Shown here in pieces: positions 18,988 to 29,200 of a DNA stretch of 64,000 nucleotides (positions are counted from its first letter, which is position 1; each line of letters begins with the position of its first letter). Below the pieces are notes generated by a model, which did not search any database, was not told where the DNA came from, and was given only the letters and a program-made list of their open reading frames with translations. The position numbers were made by a program, and so were the translations under genes. This DNA is from Bryocella elongata (GTDB taxonomy: Bacteria > Acidobacteriota > Terriglobia > Terriglobales > Acidobacteriaceae): assembly GCF_900108185.1 (NCBI RefSeq), contig NZ_FNVA01000002.1:62001-126000 (forward strand). Reading direction: 5' to 3'.

Positions 18988-19299
18988 ATGACCTCAGAGC
19001 AGCTCAAAGAGATCGTCGAGCAGCGCATGCGGGATCCGCATGTACTGGGTCGCGTTGCCTGCAACCTGCGTAGCAGTGCACCCGTCGAACAGAAGCACCA
19101 TGACCAGAGCCTGTTCCAGGTGAGCTGGGAAGATTGCGGTGACTTCTGGCGTGCGACCGTGACCGAAGACGGTGGTTCCAGGCTCGCACAGGTCGACGTT
19201 CACGAGAATGGCACGACGCGTGTCGATGCGTTTGCACCGGCGCGTGTCACCGTCTCACCGGACGAAGAGCTCCTCTGCATCACGCGGTACCGCGCGTAG
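18988..19299 (+). CDS. Small hypothetical protein
   Basis: A 103-residue soluble protein that I do not recognise. The ATG at 18988 has a good ribosome binding site (GAAGGAG eight bases upstream), which supports it as a real gene. The N-terminal third is helical and charged (EQLKEIVEQRMRD), followed by beta-rich sequence with paired VSWEDCGDFWRATVTE and LAQVDVHENG. No signal peptide, membrane segment or metal motif is seen. It could be read through from the nuo operon. The convergent fuconate dehydratase gene ends nine bases after its stop. Confidence 0.65.
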   Translation: MTSEQLKEIVEQRMRDPHVLGRVACNLRSSAPVEQKHHDQSLFQVSWEDCGDFWRATVTEDGGSRLAQVDVHENGTTRVDAFAPARVTVSPDEELLCITRYRA

Positions 19300-19308
19300 T
19301 CCGCAACG

Positions 19309-20628
19309 CTATTTCGCTGCGGACGGCGTGACGTCTTCCTGCCATGCCGCGCCGGCAGGGAACTCGAAGCGTGCGAGGGACTCTGGCTTGATCTGGATGC
19401 TGTAGCCGGGTTGCGTGGGCAACAGGTAGTGACCACGCCGAATGCGCACGGGGTCGAGGAAGTGTTCATGTAGATGGTCGACGTACTCGATCACGCGGTC
19501 CTCGAGCGAACAGGACACGGCGAGAAAGTCGAACACCGACAGGTGCTGTACGTACTCGCAAAGTCCCACTCCACCTGCGTGAGGGCAGACGGGCACGCCA
19601 AACTTCGTCGCCATCAGGATGATGGCGAGGTTCTCGTTGACGCCCGCGACGCGGCAGCTGTCGATCTGGCAGACGTCGATGGAACCGGCTTGCAACAGCT
19701 GCTTGAACATCACCGCGTTGTGGCAATGTTCTCCGGTTGCGATGCGGACACCCGTCTCGCGACGGATACGGGCGTGCCCGAGGATGTCGTCGGGGCTCGT
19801 GGGCTCTTCCATCCACCACACGTCCACTTCGGCGAGCTGCTTCGTGCGCTCAATGGCTGTCTCGACTCCCCACTTTTGATTGGCATCAACCATCATCCGG
19901 TTGCCGGGGCCGATGGCATCCCTCATGATGCGCGCGCGGCGGAGGTCGTCAGCAGGCTCACCACCCACTTTGAGCTTGAAGTGCGTCCAGCCGTCGGCGA
20001 GACCTTCCTGGCATAGTCGGCGGATCTTGTCCTCGCTGTAGCCGAACCACCCTGCCGATGTGGTGTACGCGGGGTAGCCGGAGGTTTCGAGCTGCGCCAG
20101 ACGTTCTGCCTGGCCTTCCTTGCCGCGACGAAGAATGGCAAGCGCCTCCTCCGGCTTCAGGGCATCCGCGATGTAGCGGAAGTCGATAGCTGCGACGATC
20201 TGCTCGGGCGTCATGTCCGCCAGCAGCTTCCATACCGGCTTGCCTTCTGCCTTTGCGTAGAGGTCCCATACCGCGTTGATGAGGGCGGCGCAGGCGAGGT
20301 GAATGACACCCTTCTCCGGTCCCAACCAGCGGAACTGCGTGTCGCCGGTGATCTCCAGGTAGAAGCCGTTGAGGTCGGAGGTGATCGACTCCAGCGTGCG
20401 GCCTTCGACGCGCTGGGCGAGATAGCGGAGCGCCTCGACGCAAAGCTCCGTGCCGCGGCCCAGCGTAAAGGTCAGGCCGTGCCCTTCGAGGCCCGTGTTG
20501 GTCTCGAGGATGCAATAGGCCGCCGAGTAATCGGGGTCTTTGTTCACCGCATCGGAGCCAATCTGCTCGCGTGAGGTGGGGAAGCGTAGGTCGAGTACAC
20601 GGGCGCGCTGAAGAATGATCTGTGGCAA
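19309..20628 (-). CDS. fucD: L-fuconate dehydratase (enolase superfamily)
   Basis: A 439-residue mandelate-racemase/muconate-lactonizing-type enzyme that removes water from L-fuconate to give 2-keto-3-deoxy-L-fuconate. Family marks in order: RFPTSREQIGSDA near the N terminus, the KLKVGG lysine pair region, metal ligands in MVDANQKWG, WMEEPTSPDD and IATGEHCHN, and the C-terminal histidine region VCPHAGGVGLCEYVQH. The start is uncertain: a promoter at 20686-20715 rules out the TTG at 20682, so I use the TTG at 20628 (GGGA seven bases upstream), which matches the usual FucD length. An ATT at 20652 has a better Shine-Dalgarno sequence but would be a rare start. An SDR gene diverges from it. Confidence 0.88.
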   Translation of the reverse strand: MPQIILQRARVLDLRFPTSREQIGSDAVNKDPDYSAAYCILETNTGLEGHGLTFTLGRGTELCVEALRYLAQRVEGRTLESITSDLNGFYLEITGDTQFRWLGPEKGVIHLACAALINAVWDLYAKAEGKPVWKLLADMTPEQIVAAIDFRYIADALKPEEALAILRRGKEGQAERLAQLETSGYPAYTTSAGWFGYSEDKIRRLCQEGLADGWTHFKLKVGGEPADDLRRARIMRDAIGPGNRMMVDANQKWGVETAIERTKQLAEVDVWWMEEPTSPDDILGHARIRRETGVRIATGEHCHNAVMFKQLLQAGSIDVCQIDSCRVAGVNENLAIILMATKFGVPVCPHAGGVGLCEYVQHLSVFDFLAVSCSLEDRVIEYVDHLHEHFLDPVRIRRGHYLLPTQPGYSIQIKPESLARFEFPAGAAWQEDVTPSAAK

Positions 20629-20685
20629 GAGGACGTCCCAGGGGCTGCAAATGGCTACTCCGGTAAATGGGGTAGCTGGCAAAAG

Positions 20686-20715
20686 AGTCTATGTGTGAAA
20701 AACACCTTTCGTCAA
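20686..20715 (-). promoter_or_regulatory. Promoter for the fuconate dehydratase gene
   Basis: On the minus strand, TTGACG (20715-20710), an 18-base spacer and TAGACT (20691-20686) form a sigma-70-like promoter. Transcription would begin near 20679, which leaves about 50 bases of leader before the TTG at 20628. Confidence 0.5.
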
Positions 20716-20777
20716 TGAAAACACAAGCTCTGGGCCGATGGAGGTGCTGAGATCGATTTTCTTTGTGGGAGCGTACT

Positions 20778-20807
20778 TTGACATTCAAATCCTTGAGACG
20801 GTAGAAC
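20778..20807 (+). promoter_or_regulatory. Promoter for the SDR dehydrogenase gene
   Basis: TTGACA (20778-20783), an 18-base spacer and TAGAAC (20802-20807) form a good sigma-70-like promoter about 40 bases upstream of the SDR start. It faces away from the fuconate dehydratase promoter, giving a divergent promoter pair about 60 bases apart. Confidence 0.55.
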
Positions 20808-20848
20808 GAAGTCGGCGGTGACATCCGCCCATGGAGCGGATACAGCCA

Positions 20849-21616
20849 ATGTTTGAGTACCAGGGGAAGCGCGTTGTGGTCACGGGAGGCGCAAGCGGTA
20901 TTGGTCTTGCCATTGCCAGGCTGTTTGCCCAGCAGAAGGCAGGCGTTGTGATTGTAGATCTCAACCAGCAGGCTGCGGATGGCGCAGCGGCGGATATCTC
21001 CAGCGCGAATGGCGCGAGAGTCGAGAGCGTCGCGTGCAATGTCGGCGATGAGGCCAGCGTGGCCGAAGCGTTTGCGAAGATTGGGGGCCCCATCGATGTG
21101 CTGATCAACTGCGCCGGGATCGCGCATGTCGGGACGCTGGCTTCGACGGAGCCAGCCGACCTCGATCGTCTCTACAACGTGAACGTGCGCGGCACGTATC
21201 TCTGCATGCGAGCCGGGTTGAAGCCGATGCTGGAAAAGGGCAGCGGCGTGATCCTGAACACGGCTTCCATCGCGGCGACCTCCGGCCTTGCCGATCGCTT
21301 TGCGTACTCGATGACCAAAGGCGCGGTGCTTTCCATGACCCTGTCCGTAGCAAAGGACTTCCTGGAGAAGGGAATCCGTTGCAACTGCATCTCGCCGGCT
21401 CGTGTCTTCACGCCTTTTGTTGCGGGGTTTCTTGCAAAGAACTATCCGGGCCGAGAGGAAGAGCAGAAGAAGGTGCTTGCGGCGTCGCAGCCCATCGGTC
21501 GCATGGGCACTCCGGAGGAGATCGCGTCGCTGGCGCTCTACCTGTGTTCCGATGAGGCGTCGTTCCTCACCGGCGTCGACTATCCCATTGATGGTGGCTT
21601 CTTCAATCTCCGCTAG
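20849..21616 (+). CDS. SDR-family dehydrogenase, probably of 2-keto-3-deoxy-L-fuconate
   Basis: A 255-residue classical short-chain dehydrogenase. It has the nucleotide-binding TGGASGIG (about residues 11-18), an acidic residue at the end of strand 2 (VIVDLNQQ) that favours NAD(H), the catalytic serine in LNTASIAAT and the YSMTK catalytic pair. The C terminus LTGVDYPIDGGFF is typical of the family. Divergence from fucD makes oxidation of 2-keto-3-deoxy-L-fuconate, the next step of the non-phosphorylated fucose route, the best guess (inference from context). The ATG at 20849 is preferred over 20831 because the fold starts right after it and GGAG lies 11 bases upstream. Confidence 0.85.
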   Translation: MFEYQGKRVVVTGGASGIGLAIARLFAQQKAGVVIVDLNQQAADGAAADISSANGARVESVACNVGDEASVAEAFAKIGGPIDVLINCAGIAHVGTLASTEPADLDRLYNVNVRGTYLCMRAGLKPMLEKGSGVILNTASIAATSGLADRFAYSMTKGAVLSMTLSVAKDFLEKGIRCNCISPARVFTPFVAGFLAKNYPGREEEQKKVLAASQPIGRMGTPEEIASLALYLCSDEASFLTGVDYPIDGGFFNLR

Positions 21617-22590
21617 CTGGCATGCTGCGTCGCCTGCGCGGCTACGTACGGAAGCGGCCTCTTGACGCTGAGGGGCCTGCGGACTACGGGAGGTTTCGCA
21701 CGGAGGATGTCCGAAGCGCATTCCATCACGATGCGACGGAAGATGCTGACGGAGCGGGACTCATTGCCGGTCATCGAGGCCATCCCCAGTTGCAGTCCCG
21801 GCAGCGTCTCCTGGAAGGGCTTGGCGACGACGTCTGGAAACATGCAGAGGGACATGGACTCCGCTGCGATGACCACACCTTCACCCGCGGCGGCGTAAGC
21901 CATCTGCACGGTGCAGCTTTGCGCCGCGTCAACGATGCGGGGCGTGATGCCAAAGGGCGCGAAGATCGAGTGCAGCCAGGGCTGATGGAAGCGGCAGTCC
22001 TTCAAGCGTGTGGCGATGATGGGCTCGTCGCGCAGATCCTTGATCGAGAGCACGGGCTTCTGCGCGAGGTGGCTTCGCGCCGAGACGACGGCTACGAGTG
22101 CATCTTCGCCAATGGGGTCGAAGACCATGTCGCGAATGGGCAGCGGACCGACCATCAAGAGCATATCCACCTTGCCTTCCGGCAGGCGCGCGATCTGTTG
22201 TTCGGTGGTGAGGTCCTGGATCTCGAGCTCAAAGTCGGGATGTTCTTCTGCCAGCTTGCGCAGCACCGAGGGAAGCAGGACGAATTGACCAACAGGTCCG
22301 CAGCTCACGCGCAGTCGAAGACGAGTATGTAGGTTGCTCAGGCAGTCATGCGCGCTATGAACAGCGTCCATGATGGTCTGCGCATATTCGCGGAATGCCA
22401 CACCAGCATCGGTAAGCCGCACCTGCTGACGATCACGCGTAAAAAGCTTCACCCCGAACGCTTCCTCCAGTGACTTGATCTGGAAGGTGATAGCGGGCTG
22501 GCTCATAAAGAGCACGCGAGCGGTCTTGTTGTAGTTCAGCAGATCCGACAGCGTCAGGAAGCATTGCAATTGCCTGATTCGGAAGTCCAA
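21613..22590 (-). CDS. LysR-family transcriptional regulator
   Basis: A 325-residue regulator. The N-terminal winged helix-turn-helix is clear (LQCFLTLSDLLNYNKTARVL, then SQPAITFQIKSLEEAFGVKLF), followed by a linker helix and a periplasmic-binding-protein-like effector domain from about residue 90. Its gene converges on the SDR gene with a 4-base overlap of the stop codons, which suggests but does not prove a role in controlling fuconate catabolism. The last 30 residues are basic and lie outside the usual LysR length. Confidence 0.9.
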   Translation of the reverse strand: MDFRIRQLQCFLTLSDLLNYNKTARVLFMSQPAITFQIKSLEEAFGVKLFTRDRQQVRLTDAGVAFREYAQTIMDAVHSAHDCLSNLHTRLRLRVSCGPVGQFVLLPSVLRKLAEEHPDFELEIQDLTTEQQIARLPEGKVDMLLMVGPLPIRDMVFDPIGEDALVAVVSARSHLAQKPVLSIKDLRDEPIIATRLKDCRFHQPWLHSIFAPFGITPRIVDAAQSCTVQMAYAAAGEGVVIAAESMSLCMFPDVVAKPFQETLPGLQLGMASMTGNESRSVSIFRRIVMECASDILRAKPPVVRRPLSVKRPLPYVAAQATQHAS

Positions 22591-23076
22591 GGAGTGCTCC
22601 GGTTCATGAGAGAAACACGTGCGCTGCTACGGGCTGGCCAAGCATTCGGACAACGGTTGAGTTGTGTTGTGTGAAGGGAACGACACGAGAATCGTTGATT
22701 TGCGCCGATTTTCACGAACATATCACATTCTCTATCACGGGCTAAAAACTTTTGATTAGACAGCCCATGCGATGCCGGTTAGGCTCACGTCCAAGACCCC
22801 AATCAGACCAGTGGTGAGCTCTCCATCCTGGTAACGAAACCGCTCACGGGCATTGCGGATCGCATTTTGTCCGCTGCAGTTCGGCCCGAATGATGACTTC
22901 TTAGCAGGCACCAGCCAATCGGTTCTAAGCCGCTTGCAGAGCTCTCTTTGCGCGCACGGAGTCGTGTCTCTACCGCGATCCTGGTTCTCCAACGATCGTC
23001 GCCACCGCCGCTCACCGCGCGCGGACGGGTTCTTGTTGTTCTTTGGCAACACCAAATTCACGAGGCAGACCTACTG
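22591..23076. other. Intergenic region upstream of the first TonB receptor
   Basis: These 486 bases lie between the divergent LysR gene and the TonB-receptor gene. The first 150 bases are A/T-richer than the surroundings (for example CTATCACGGGCTAAAAACTTTTGATTAG around 22735-22760) and probably hold promoters for both sides. Open frames in the remaining 300 bases are short, lack ribosome binding sites and show no family resemblance. I see no repeat, tRNA or strong hairpin. Confidence 0.5.
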
Positions 23077-26000
23077 ATGGTTCGACCGTTGATCCGAAGC
23101 TTCTTTGTCCTGGTTGTATCGACTCTCCTACTCACCGCTGTCGCGATGGCGCAGCAGACGGGCCTCAGCGGTGTCATCGTCGACACACAGGGAGGGGTGA
23201 TCTCCAACGCAACGATTGAAGCGAAGGTGACAGGTGGGGCGGTTTACCACGCGAAGTCGAACGCCCTCGGCTCCTGGGTGATCCCAAACCTTGCCGCGGC
23301 GGACTACACGATTACCGCGACGGCGCCTGGCTTCGCCACGGTGCAGAAGAAGGTCCTGCTACTGGTAGGCCAGTTAGCCACGGTGGACGTAACGTTGCCC
23401 ATTGCGAGCGCCACCTCGAACGTGGTCGTCGATGCAACGGATCAAACCGCAATCGATACGACATCGTCTGCTGTCGCAGGCAACATCACGCCGGATGAGG
23501 TGCAGGACGTCCCCGTAAACGGCCGCAACTATGTGCAGCTGTCCGCGCTTGTACCCGGCATCAAGGCAAACTCGTTTGGCAATACGCCGGCGGCGTCAGG
23601 GCAATCGACCAACGGAGGAGATGCCGAGACGGGCAAGTTCCAAATCACTCTGGACGGCCTGCAGTTCTCGCAGGATTCGGTGGGTTCGAGCTTCGGCCAG
23701 CCGCACATCTCGCAGGACGCCATCAGCCAGTTCCAGATCATCACCGATCGCTTCGATGCCACCAGCGGACGCTCTGCAGGAATCTACGTCAACGTGCAGT
23801 CGAAGACCGGTGCGAACACGATCCACGGTTCAGCATTCGGTTACTTCCGCAACTCCTTCTTCAACGCGGCCGACCCGGTGGCGAAGAAGGTCATCGACTT
23901 CGCCGATCAGCAGTACGGTGGCACCTTTGGCGGCAAGATCAAGAAGGACAAGATGTGGTATTTCGGTTCGTACGAGGGCGAGCATCAGCCCGGTACGCAG
24001 ACACTGACACCCTACGTCACGACGACGGCAGGATCGCTGATTACGCATCCCAGCACGCTCAAGATCAACGAGTACCTTGGCCGTGTGGACTACCAGCGGA
24101 GCGAGAAGAATCGCTTCTTCCTTCGCGGGGATGGCTTCAAGCAGAATACGGATTTCGTGCCGCAGAACAACGAGTTGACGCAGTCCTACACCTCGAGTGT
24201 GACCTCGGATGGGTACGTCTTCGACTGGAACCACAACATCAGCGCCAACCTGGTCAACGATGTTCATGCGGGCTTCCACTACTTCCAGTTTCAGAACACG
24301 CCGTACTACAACAACAACTCCATCGTTCTGACGCTGCCGTCCGCTACTGTCGGTGAGCCTTACAACGAGCCCGAGATCTTCGACCAGTACACGCAGCAGT
24401 ACCGCGACGATCTGTTCTGGCTGAAGGGCAAGCACTCATTCAAGATGGGTGGCGAGTACCTTTACACCGTGCATGGCGGAGCGTTCCCGCAGTATCTGCG
24501 CGGCGGCCTCACGACCTGCAGCTCCTCGCAGACGGCGTCGCAGGCCCTCTACAACACGTTCTTCCCCAACGGCACTCTCGATCCGACAACCTGGAACTAC
24601 ACCGCGATCAACAACTACTGCGACAAGGGCGAGATCTTCACGCAGGCTTTTGGCCAGTACAACATCAACATCAAGCGCAACATCATCGGAGTGTGGGCCC
24701 AGGATGACTGGAAGATCCTTACCCGCCTGACGCTGAACCTCGGCCTGCGCTATGACAACGATCTCGGTGCGTACAACACCTCGTATGTCCCGACGCCCGG
24801 TCTGCTGACGCCGAACACGAACCCCAACGCCAACTTCGCGCCGCGTCTTGGCTTTGCGTACGATCCGGGCGGTGATGGCAAGACCTCGATCCGCGGTGGC
24901 GCCGGCCTCTACTTCGCTGACCAGGTGGCGAACGCGGTCATCGACGAAGAGCTCTACTCCAGCACGGCGCGTGCGCTGCAGGCCACATTGAGCGGCACCA
25001 ACCTCTCGTTGCCCTCACCGTTCGCGGGTCAGAATCCCAGCTCGAATCCGACCAACTACGTGACCTCGCCGCAGCCCATTCTTCGCGGCGCCAAGACGCC
25101 GTACGCTCTGCAGGCTTCCTTCGGTGTGGCGCGTCAGATCGGCTGGCGCACCAGCGTCACGGCCGATGCGGTTCATATGCGCGTGTACGACGACTACACG
25201 GCCCTGAGCGGCAACCTCCTGGCGAACCCGGCGAACGCCGAACAGAACCTTAACCCCACGACTGCGATCAACGCTGCCACCTACGCTTCGCGTTCGTGCG
25301 GCAATGGCGGCATCACGCTGGACTCTGTTACGAATCTTGCAACTGGGGCTCCCGGCGGAGCGGCTGCCAAGCAGGTCTGCAACAACCTGTTCGGTGGATC
25401 GGTGCGCAACTTCTCCACGCAGCCAGGTGCCGGTGTTATCGCGGATGCGTTGCAGGTAGGCGTGCAGCACACGGTGACCAAGGGCTTCACAGGAGCGTTG
25501 GCCTACACCTGGGGCCGCACGAAGAACTCGACCAATGGTGCGTTCGGTTATCCGAACAAGCCCTTCATCCCCGGGCTGCAGCAGGAGTGGGCCAACGGCA
25601 CTGACGATCAGCGCCACACGTTGACAGTGCACGGCTCCTACAACTGGAAGTACGGCTTGTCTCTGTCGTCGCTCTATCACTACGGCTCCGGTCTGGCGTT
25701 TGCCACGAGCTCGGGTTCGACCGTGAACGGCTACTCTGGTTCGACCCGCACGTTTGGCGCGGGTGTGACTCCTGTGGCCCCGGGCTTCACCGGGACCTGC
25801 CCGACTACAACCTGCACGACGATCTACGCTCCGCTATCGAAGGTCTCCTACGATGCGGGCTATGGCTACTACGTAATCCAGCGCGACGGATTCCGTGGCA
25901 CGCCCTACCAGCGGCTCGACGCGCGGCTCCAGGAGAGCTTCCCCATCCACGAGCGCTTCCACGCGATTGTGGCGGTGGAAGCCTTCAACCTGGCCAACCA

Positions 26001-26139
26001 TCCCAACTACGGAAACTTCGCGACGGCCGCGACCACCGGCACCGGAACCAACGCCTATGGCCACCCCACCGCAAGTTCGGGTAACCCGCTGGAGTACTTT
26101 GGACGTAATCTACAGTTCATCGGTCGTATCAACTTCTAA
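23077..26139 (+). CDS. Oar-like TonB-dependent receptor with carboxypeptidase-regulatory domain
   Basis: A 1020-residue outer-membrane protein. Residues 1-26 are a signal peptide (ending AVAMAQQ). Residues about 28-115 form a carboxypeptidase-regulatory-like domain (LSGVIVDTQGGVISNATIEA), followed by a plug domain (VPVNGRNYVQLSALVPG, then SQFQIITDRFDATSGRSAG) and a long beta barrel that ends in the aromatic-rich strand NLQFIGRINF. This architecture is very common in Acidobacteria. The ATG at 23077 is chosen because the signal peptide begins there. It heads a run of four same-strand genes encoding exported proteins, so it probably imports the substrate or products of the following enzymes. Confidence 0.9.
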   Translation: MVRPLIRSFFVLVVSTLLLTAVAMAQQTGLSGVIVDTQGGVISNATIEAKVTGGAVYHAKSNALGSWVIPNLAAADYTITATAPGFATVQKKVLLLVGQLATVDVTLPIASATSNVVVDATDQTAIDTTSSAVAGNITPDEVQDVPVNGRNYVQLSALVPGIKANSFGNTPAASGQSTNGGDAETGKFQITLDGLQFSQDSVGSSFGQPHISQDAISQFQIITDRFDATSGRSAGIYVNVQSKTGANTIHGSAFGYFRNSFFNAADPVAKKVIDFADQQYGGTFGGKIKKDKMWYFGSYEGEHQPGTQTLTPYVTTTAGSLITHPSTLKINEYLGRVDYQRSEKNRFFLRGDGFKQNTDFVPQNNELTQSYTSSVTSDGYVFDWNHNISANLVNDVHAGFHYFQFQNTPYYNNNSIVLTLPSATVGEPYNEPEIFDQYTQQYRDDLFWLKGKHSFKMGGEYLYTVHGGAFPQYLRGGLTTCSSSQTASQALYNTFFPNGTLDPTTWNYTAINNYCDKGEIFTQAFGQYNINIKRNIIGVWAQDDWKILTRLTLNLGLRYDNDLGAYNTSYVPTPGLLTPNTNPNANFAPRLGFAYDPGGDGKTSIRGGAGLYFADQVANAVIDEELYSSTARALQATLSGTNLSLPSPFAGQNPSSNPTNYVTSPQPILRGAKTPYALQASFGVARQIGWRTSVTADAVHMRVYDDYTALSGNLLANPANAEQNLNPTTAINAATYASRSCGNGGITLDSVTNLATGAPGGAAAKQVCNNLFGGSVRNFSTQPGAGVIADALQVGVQHTVTKGFTGALAYTWGRTKNSTNGAFGYPNKPFIPGLQQEWANGTDDQRHTLTVHGSYNWKYGLSLSSLYHYGSGLAFATSSGSTVNGYSGSTRTFGAGVTPVAPGFTGTCPTTTCTTIYAPLSKVSYDAGYGYYVIQRDGFRGTPYQRLDARLQESFPIHERFHAIVAVEAFNLANHPNYGNFATAATTGTGTNAYGHPTASSGNPLEYFGRNLQFIGRINF

Positions 26140-26224
26140 GCGCTGTTCGAACGCGCGGCACAACGCTCAACCGCGTTGTGCCGCGTTCCGTCGTCTTCCC
26201 CACTGCAGAGAGAAGGTCGGTTGC

Positions 26225-29200
26225 ATGCTTCGCGCGGTTGTCACTCGTATCGTCCTGCCCTTGTCGGTTGCGCTGTTTGTCGAGACATCGCTGTATGCTG
26301 CCGTCCCTGCGCAGCGAACCATTACCGTCACCGAAGGCACAAATGTGCAGGTGACGGTGTCGCCCGATGGCAAACAGCTCCTGGCGAATATCCAGGGGCT
26401 GATCTACTCGTTACCCTCGGGTGGTGGCTTGGCGAAAGAGATCACACAGCCGTTGCAGGAAGCCTCGCATCCGGACTGGAGCGCGAAGGCCGGACTGGTT
26501 GCGATCCAGTCCTACGCCGGTGGTACGTTTCATATCTGGACCATGAAGCCTGACGGCAGTGGCCTGAAGCAGGTGACGACCGGGCATGGGGACGATCGCG
26601 AGCCCCGCTTCTCGCCTGATGGGAAGACCATCGCCTTCACCTCCGATCGTGCCTTTGAAGGCTCGTACGACATCTGGACGGTGGATGTCGCGACGGGAAA
26701 CCTCAACCGCATTACATCTTCCGCAGACGATGAGTTCGGCCCCAACTGGACCCCCGATGGAGCGTCACTGGCCTTCATCAGCGGTACCGGCAATGCAGGG
26801 CACGAGATCAAGCTCGTCGACGTGACGAGTGGTAAGCAATCGACGCTGGTGACGCTTCCTGCCACGAAGGGAACTCTGGAGGCGCCTAGCTTCTCTCCCG
26901 ATGGCCGCAAGCTCGCTTATGTGCGCTTCGACTCTGCCGATGCCCCTGTGGGGCGTCCGGCGATGATCAATGATGCGCATCTCGTCGTGATTCCTGCTAC
27001 GGGCGGCGAGGCTCTGTATGAAGGCAAGGCTGCGGATACCTTTCCGTTTCCTGCCGTGTGGCGCTCGAGCACAGAGCTCTACTACACGGGCGATGGCAAG
27101 ATCCTGAAGACCAACCTCCTTGAAGGCACGGAAACCGCGGTGAGCTTCTCCGCGCCGATCCCGGCGAACAAGCCGACGTACACGCCGAAGAAGTACGACT
27201 TCGATTCGACGGCAACGCATCGCATCAAGGGCATCTATGCTCCGGCGCTCTCGCCCGACGGCAAAAGCATCGCGTTCGTCGCGCTGAACCAGGTGTTTGT
27301 CATGCCTGTAGGTGGCAAGCCAGTGGCGATCACGCATGACATGTTCTACAAGCAGGGCCCGGCATGGTCACCGGACGGCAAGTGGCTCGCCTACGTGAGC
27401 GACCGCGATGGCATCGAGAATGTTTACCTGCACGACATTAGTGCGACGAGTGATGCCGGCGACAAGCGCGCTCTGCCCAGCGAGTCCGCGCAGATCATGC
27501 CCGCGTGGTCCCCCGACGGCAAGCTCATTGCTTTCCAGGATCACACCATGGCGACGATGGTCGGCGATCTTGCGACGAAGAAGATTCGCACACTGGCTCC
27601 GACGACGTTCTTTCCCGGCCGCGCTGCGTTCTCGCCCAATGGCAAGACGGTCGCCATTGCGACGATCAAGCCATACACCAAGCGCTTCCGCGAGGGCACC
27701 AGCTCCATTGTGACCGTCGACCTCGCGACTGGCAAGCAGATGACCTTCTCTCCCGCGCCGTTTGAGTCCGTCACAACGCGTACTGAAGATGGCCCGATCT
27801 ATTCACCCGATGGCAAGGCGATGGCCTTCGTGATGGATGATCTGCTCTACGCGATGGACGTTGACGCGGACGGCCATCCGATGGGCAAAGCATACGCGCT
27901 CAACGACGAGACGACCGATGCTGTGACCTGGAGTGGCGACTCGAGCAAGATCCTGTATCTCCACAACGGCGATTTGAGGCTGCTTGATCGGGCGACAAGG
28001 AGGGTGGAGACGATTCCCGTCGATCTGACGTTCGCGCAGGCCAAGCCGACACAAAAGGTACTCATCCATGCAGGTCGCTTCTGGAAGGGCGAGGGCTCAC
28101 AGGAGCTTACTGATGTCGACATCCTCGTCACGGACAACCGCATTACCAGTGTGACGCCACACAGCGCTACGCCACCCGCGGGCGTGACTCGTATGATCGA
28201 TGCGAGCAAGGATACGGTGCTGCCTGGCATGTGGGAGAACCATGCGCATCCGGACTCGGACAATGGCATCTACTACGGCGCACGCATGGGCAGGCTGTGG
28301 CTCGCATATGGCGTCACGGAGCTGAAGGGCCTCGCCGACAATGCGTATCGCGGAGTGGAGCATCGCGAGGTGTACCAGGCGAACCTGGCCCCGGGGCCGC
28401 GGCTATTCAATACGGGCGAGGCCGTCGATGGAGAACGCGTCTACTACCCGATGATGATTCCGACGACGTCGGAGGCGCAGCTGCAGCGCGAGTTTGAACG
28501 GCTGAAGGCGCTGGACTTCGACTTCGTGAAGCTCTATGTGCGGCTGCCGTTTGCCTGGGCACAAAAGGGCGCGACGTTTGGGCATGAGCAGATGGGCGTG
28601 CAGTCCGGCGGCCACTACCTGTTGCCTGAAGTGGACCTCGGCGAGAACGGCATGAGCCACATCAGTGCGACCTCGCGCTGGGGTTGGGCGTATTCGCGTT
28701 CACTGGTGGGCCGTAGCTACGAGGATGTCCACAAGCTGCTCGTCGATTCGGGCATGTGGGTGATCAGCACAACGTTCTCGCAGGCGCCGTACAAGGACGA
28801 TCCGGGCATGGCGACAGATCCTCGGCAGGGCATCGCTCCGCCGTGGGAGCATGCGCGTTTGCAGGCGGCGGTGGCGGGAGCTGAGAGTGCCGACCAGACT
28901 CCGGCGCTGCAGCACCTGAAGGACGAAGAGATCACCGTCGCGGATGACTACCGCAAGGGTGGTCTGGTGCTCGCGGGTACCGATTCGCCTTTGGATATCC
29001 CGGCGACGAGCCTGCACGCGAATCTTCGCGCCCAGGTGAAGTTCGGCATGGAGCCGTGGCAGGCGCTTGAGACGGTGACGTATCTCCCCGCCAAGGCCTA
29101 CGGCCTCACGAAGGACCTTGGCACGCTGGAGCCCGGCAAGCTTGCGGACCTTATCATTACCTCAGGCGATCCGCTGAAGAACATAGACGACGTGGCGAAG

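Noticed and set aside
19958..21721. A 587-codon minus-strand frame spanning the fuconate dehydratase, its promoter and the SDR gene
   Set aside because: It runs through two real genes in other frames and through a divergent promoter region, and shows no domain.
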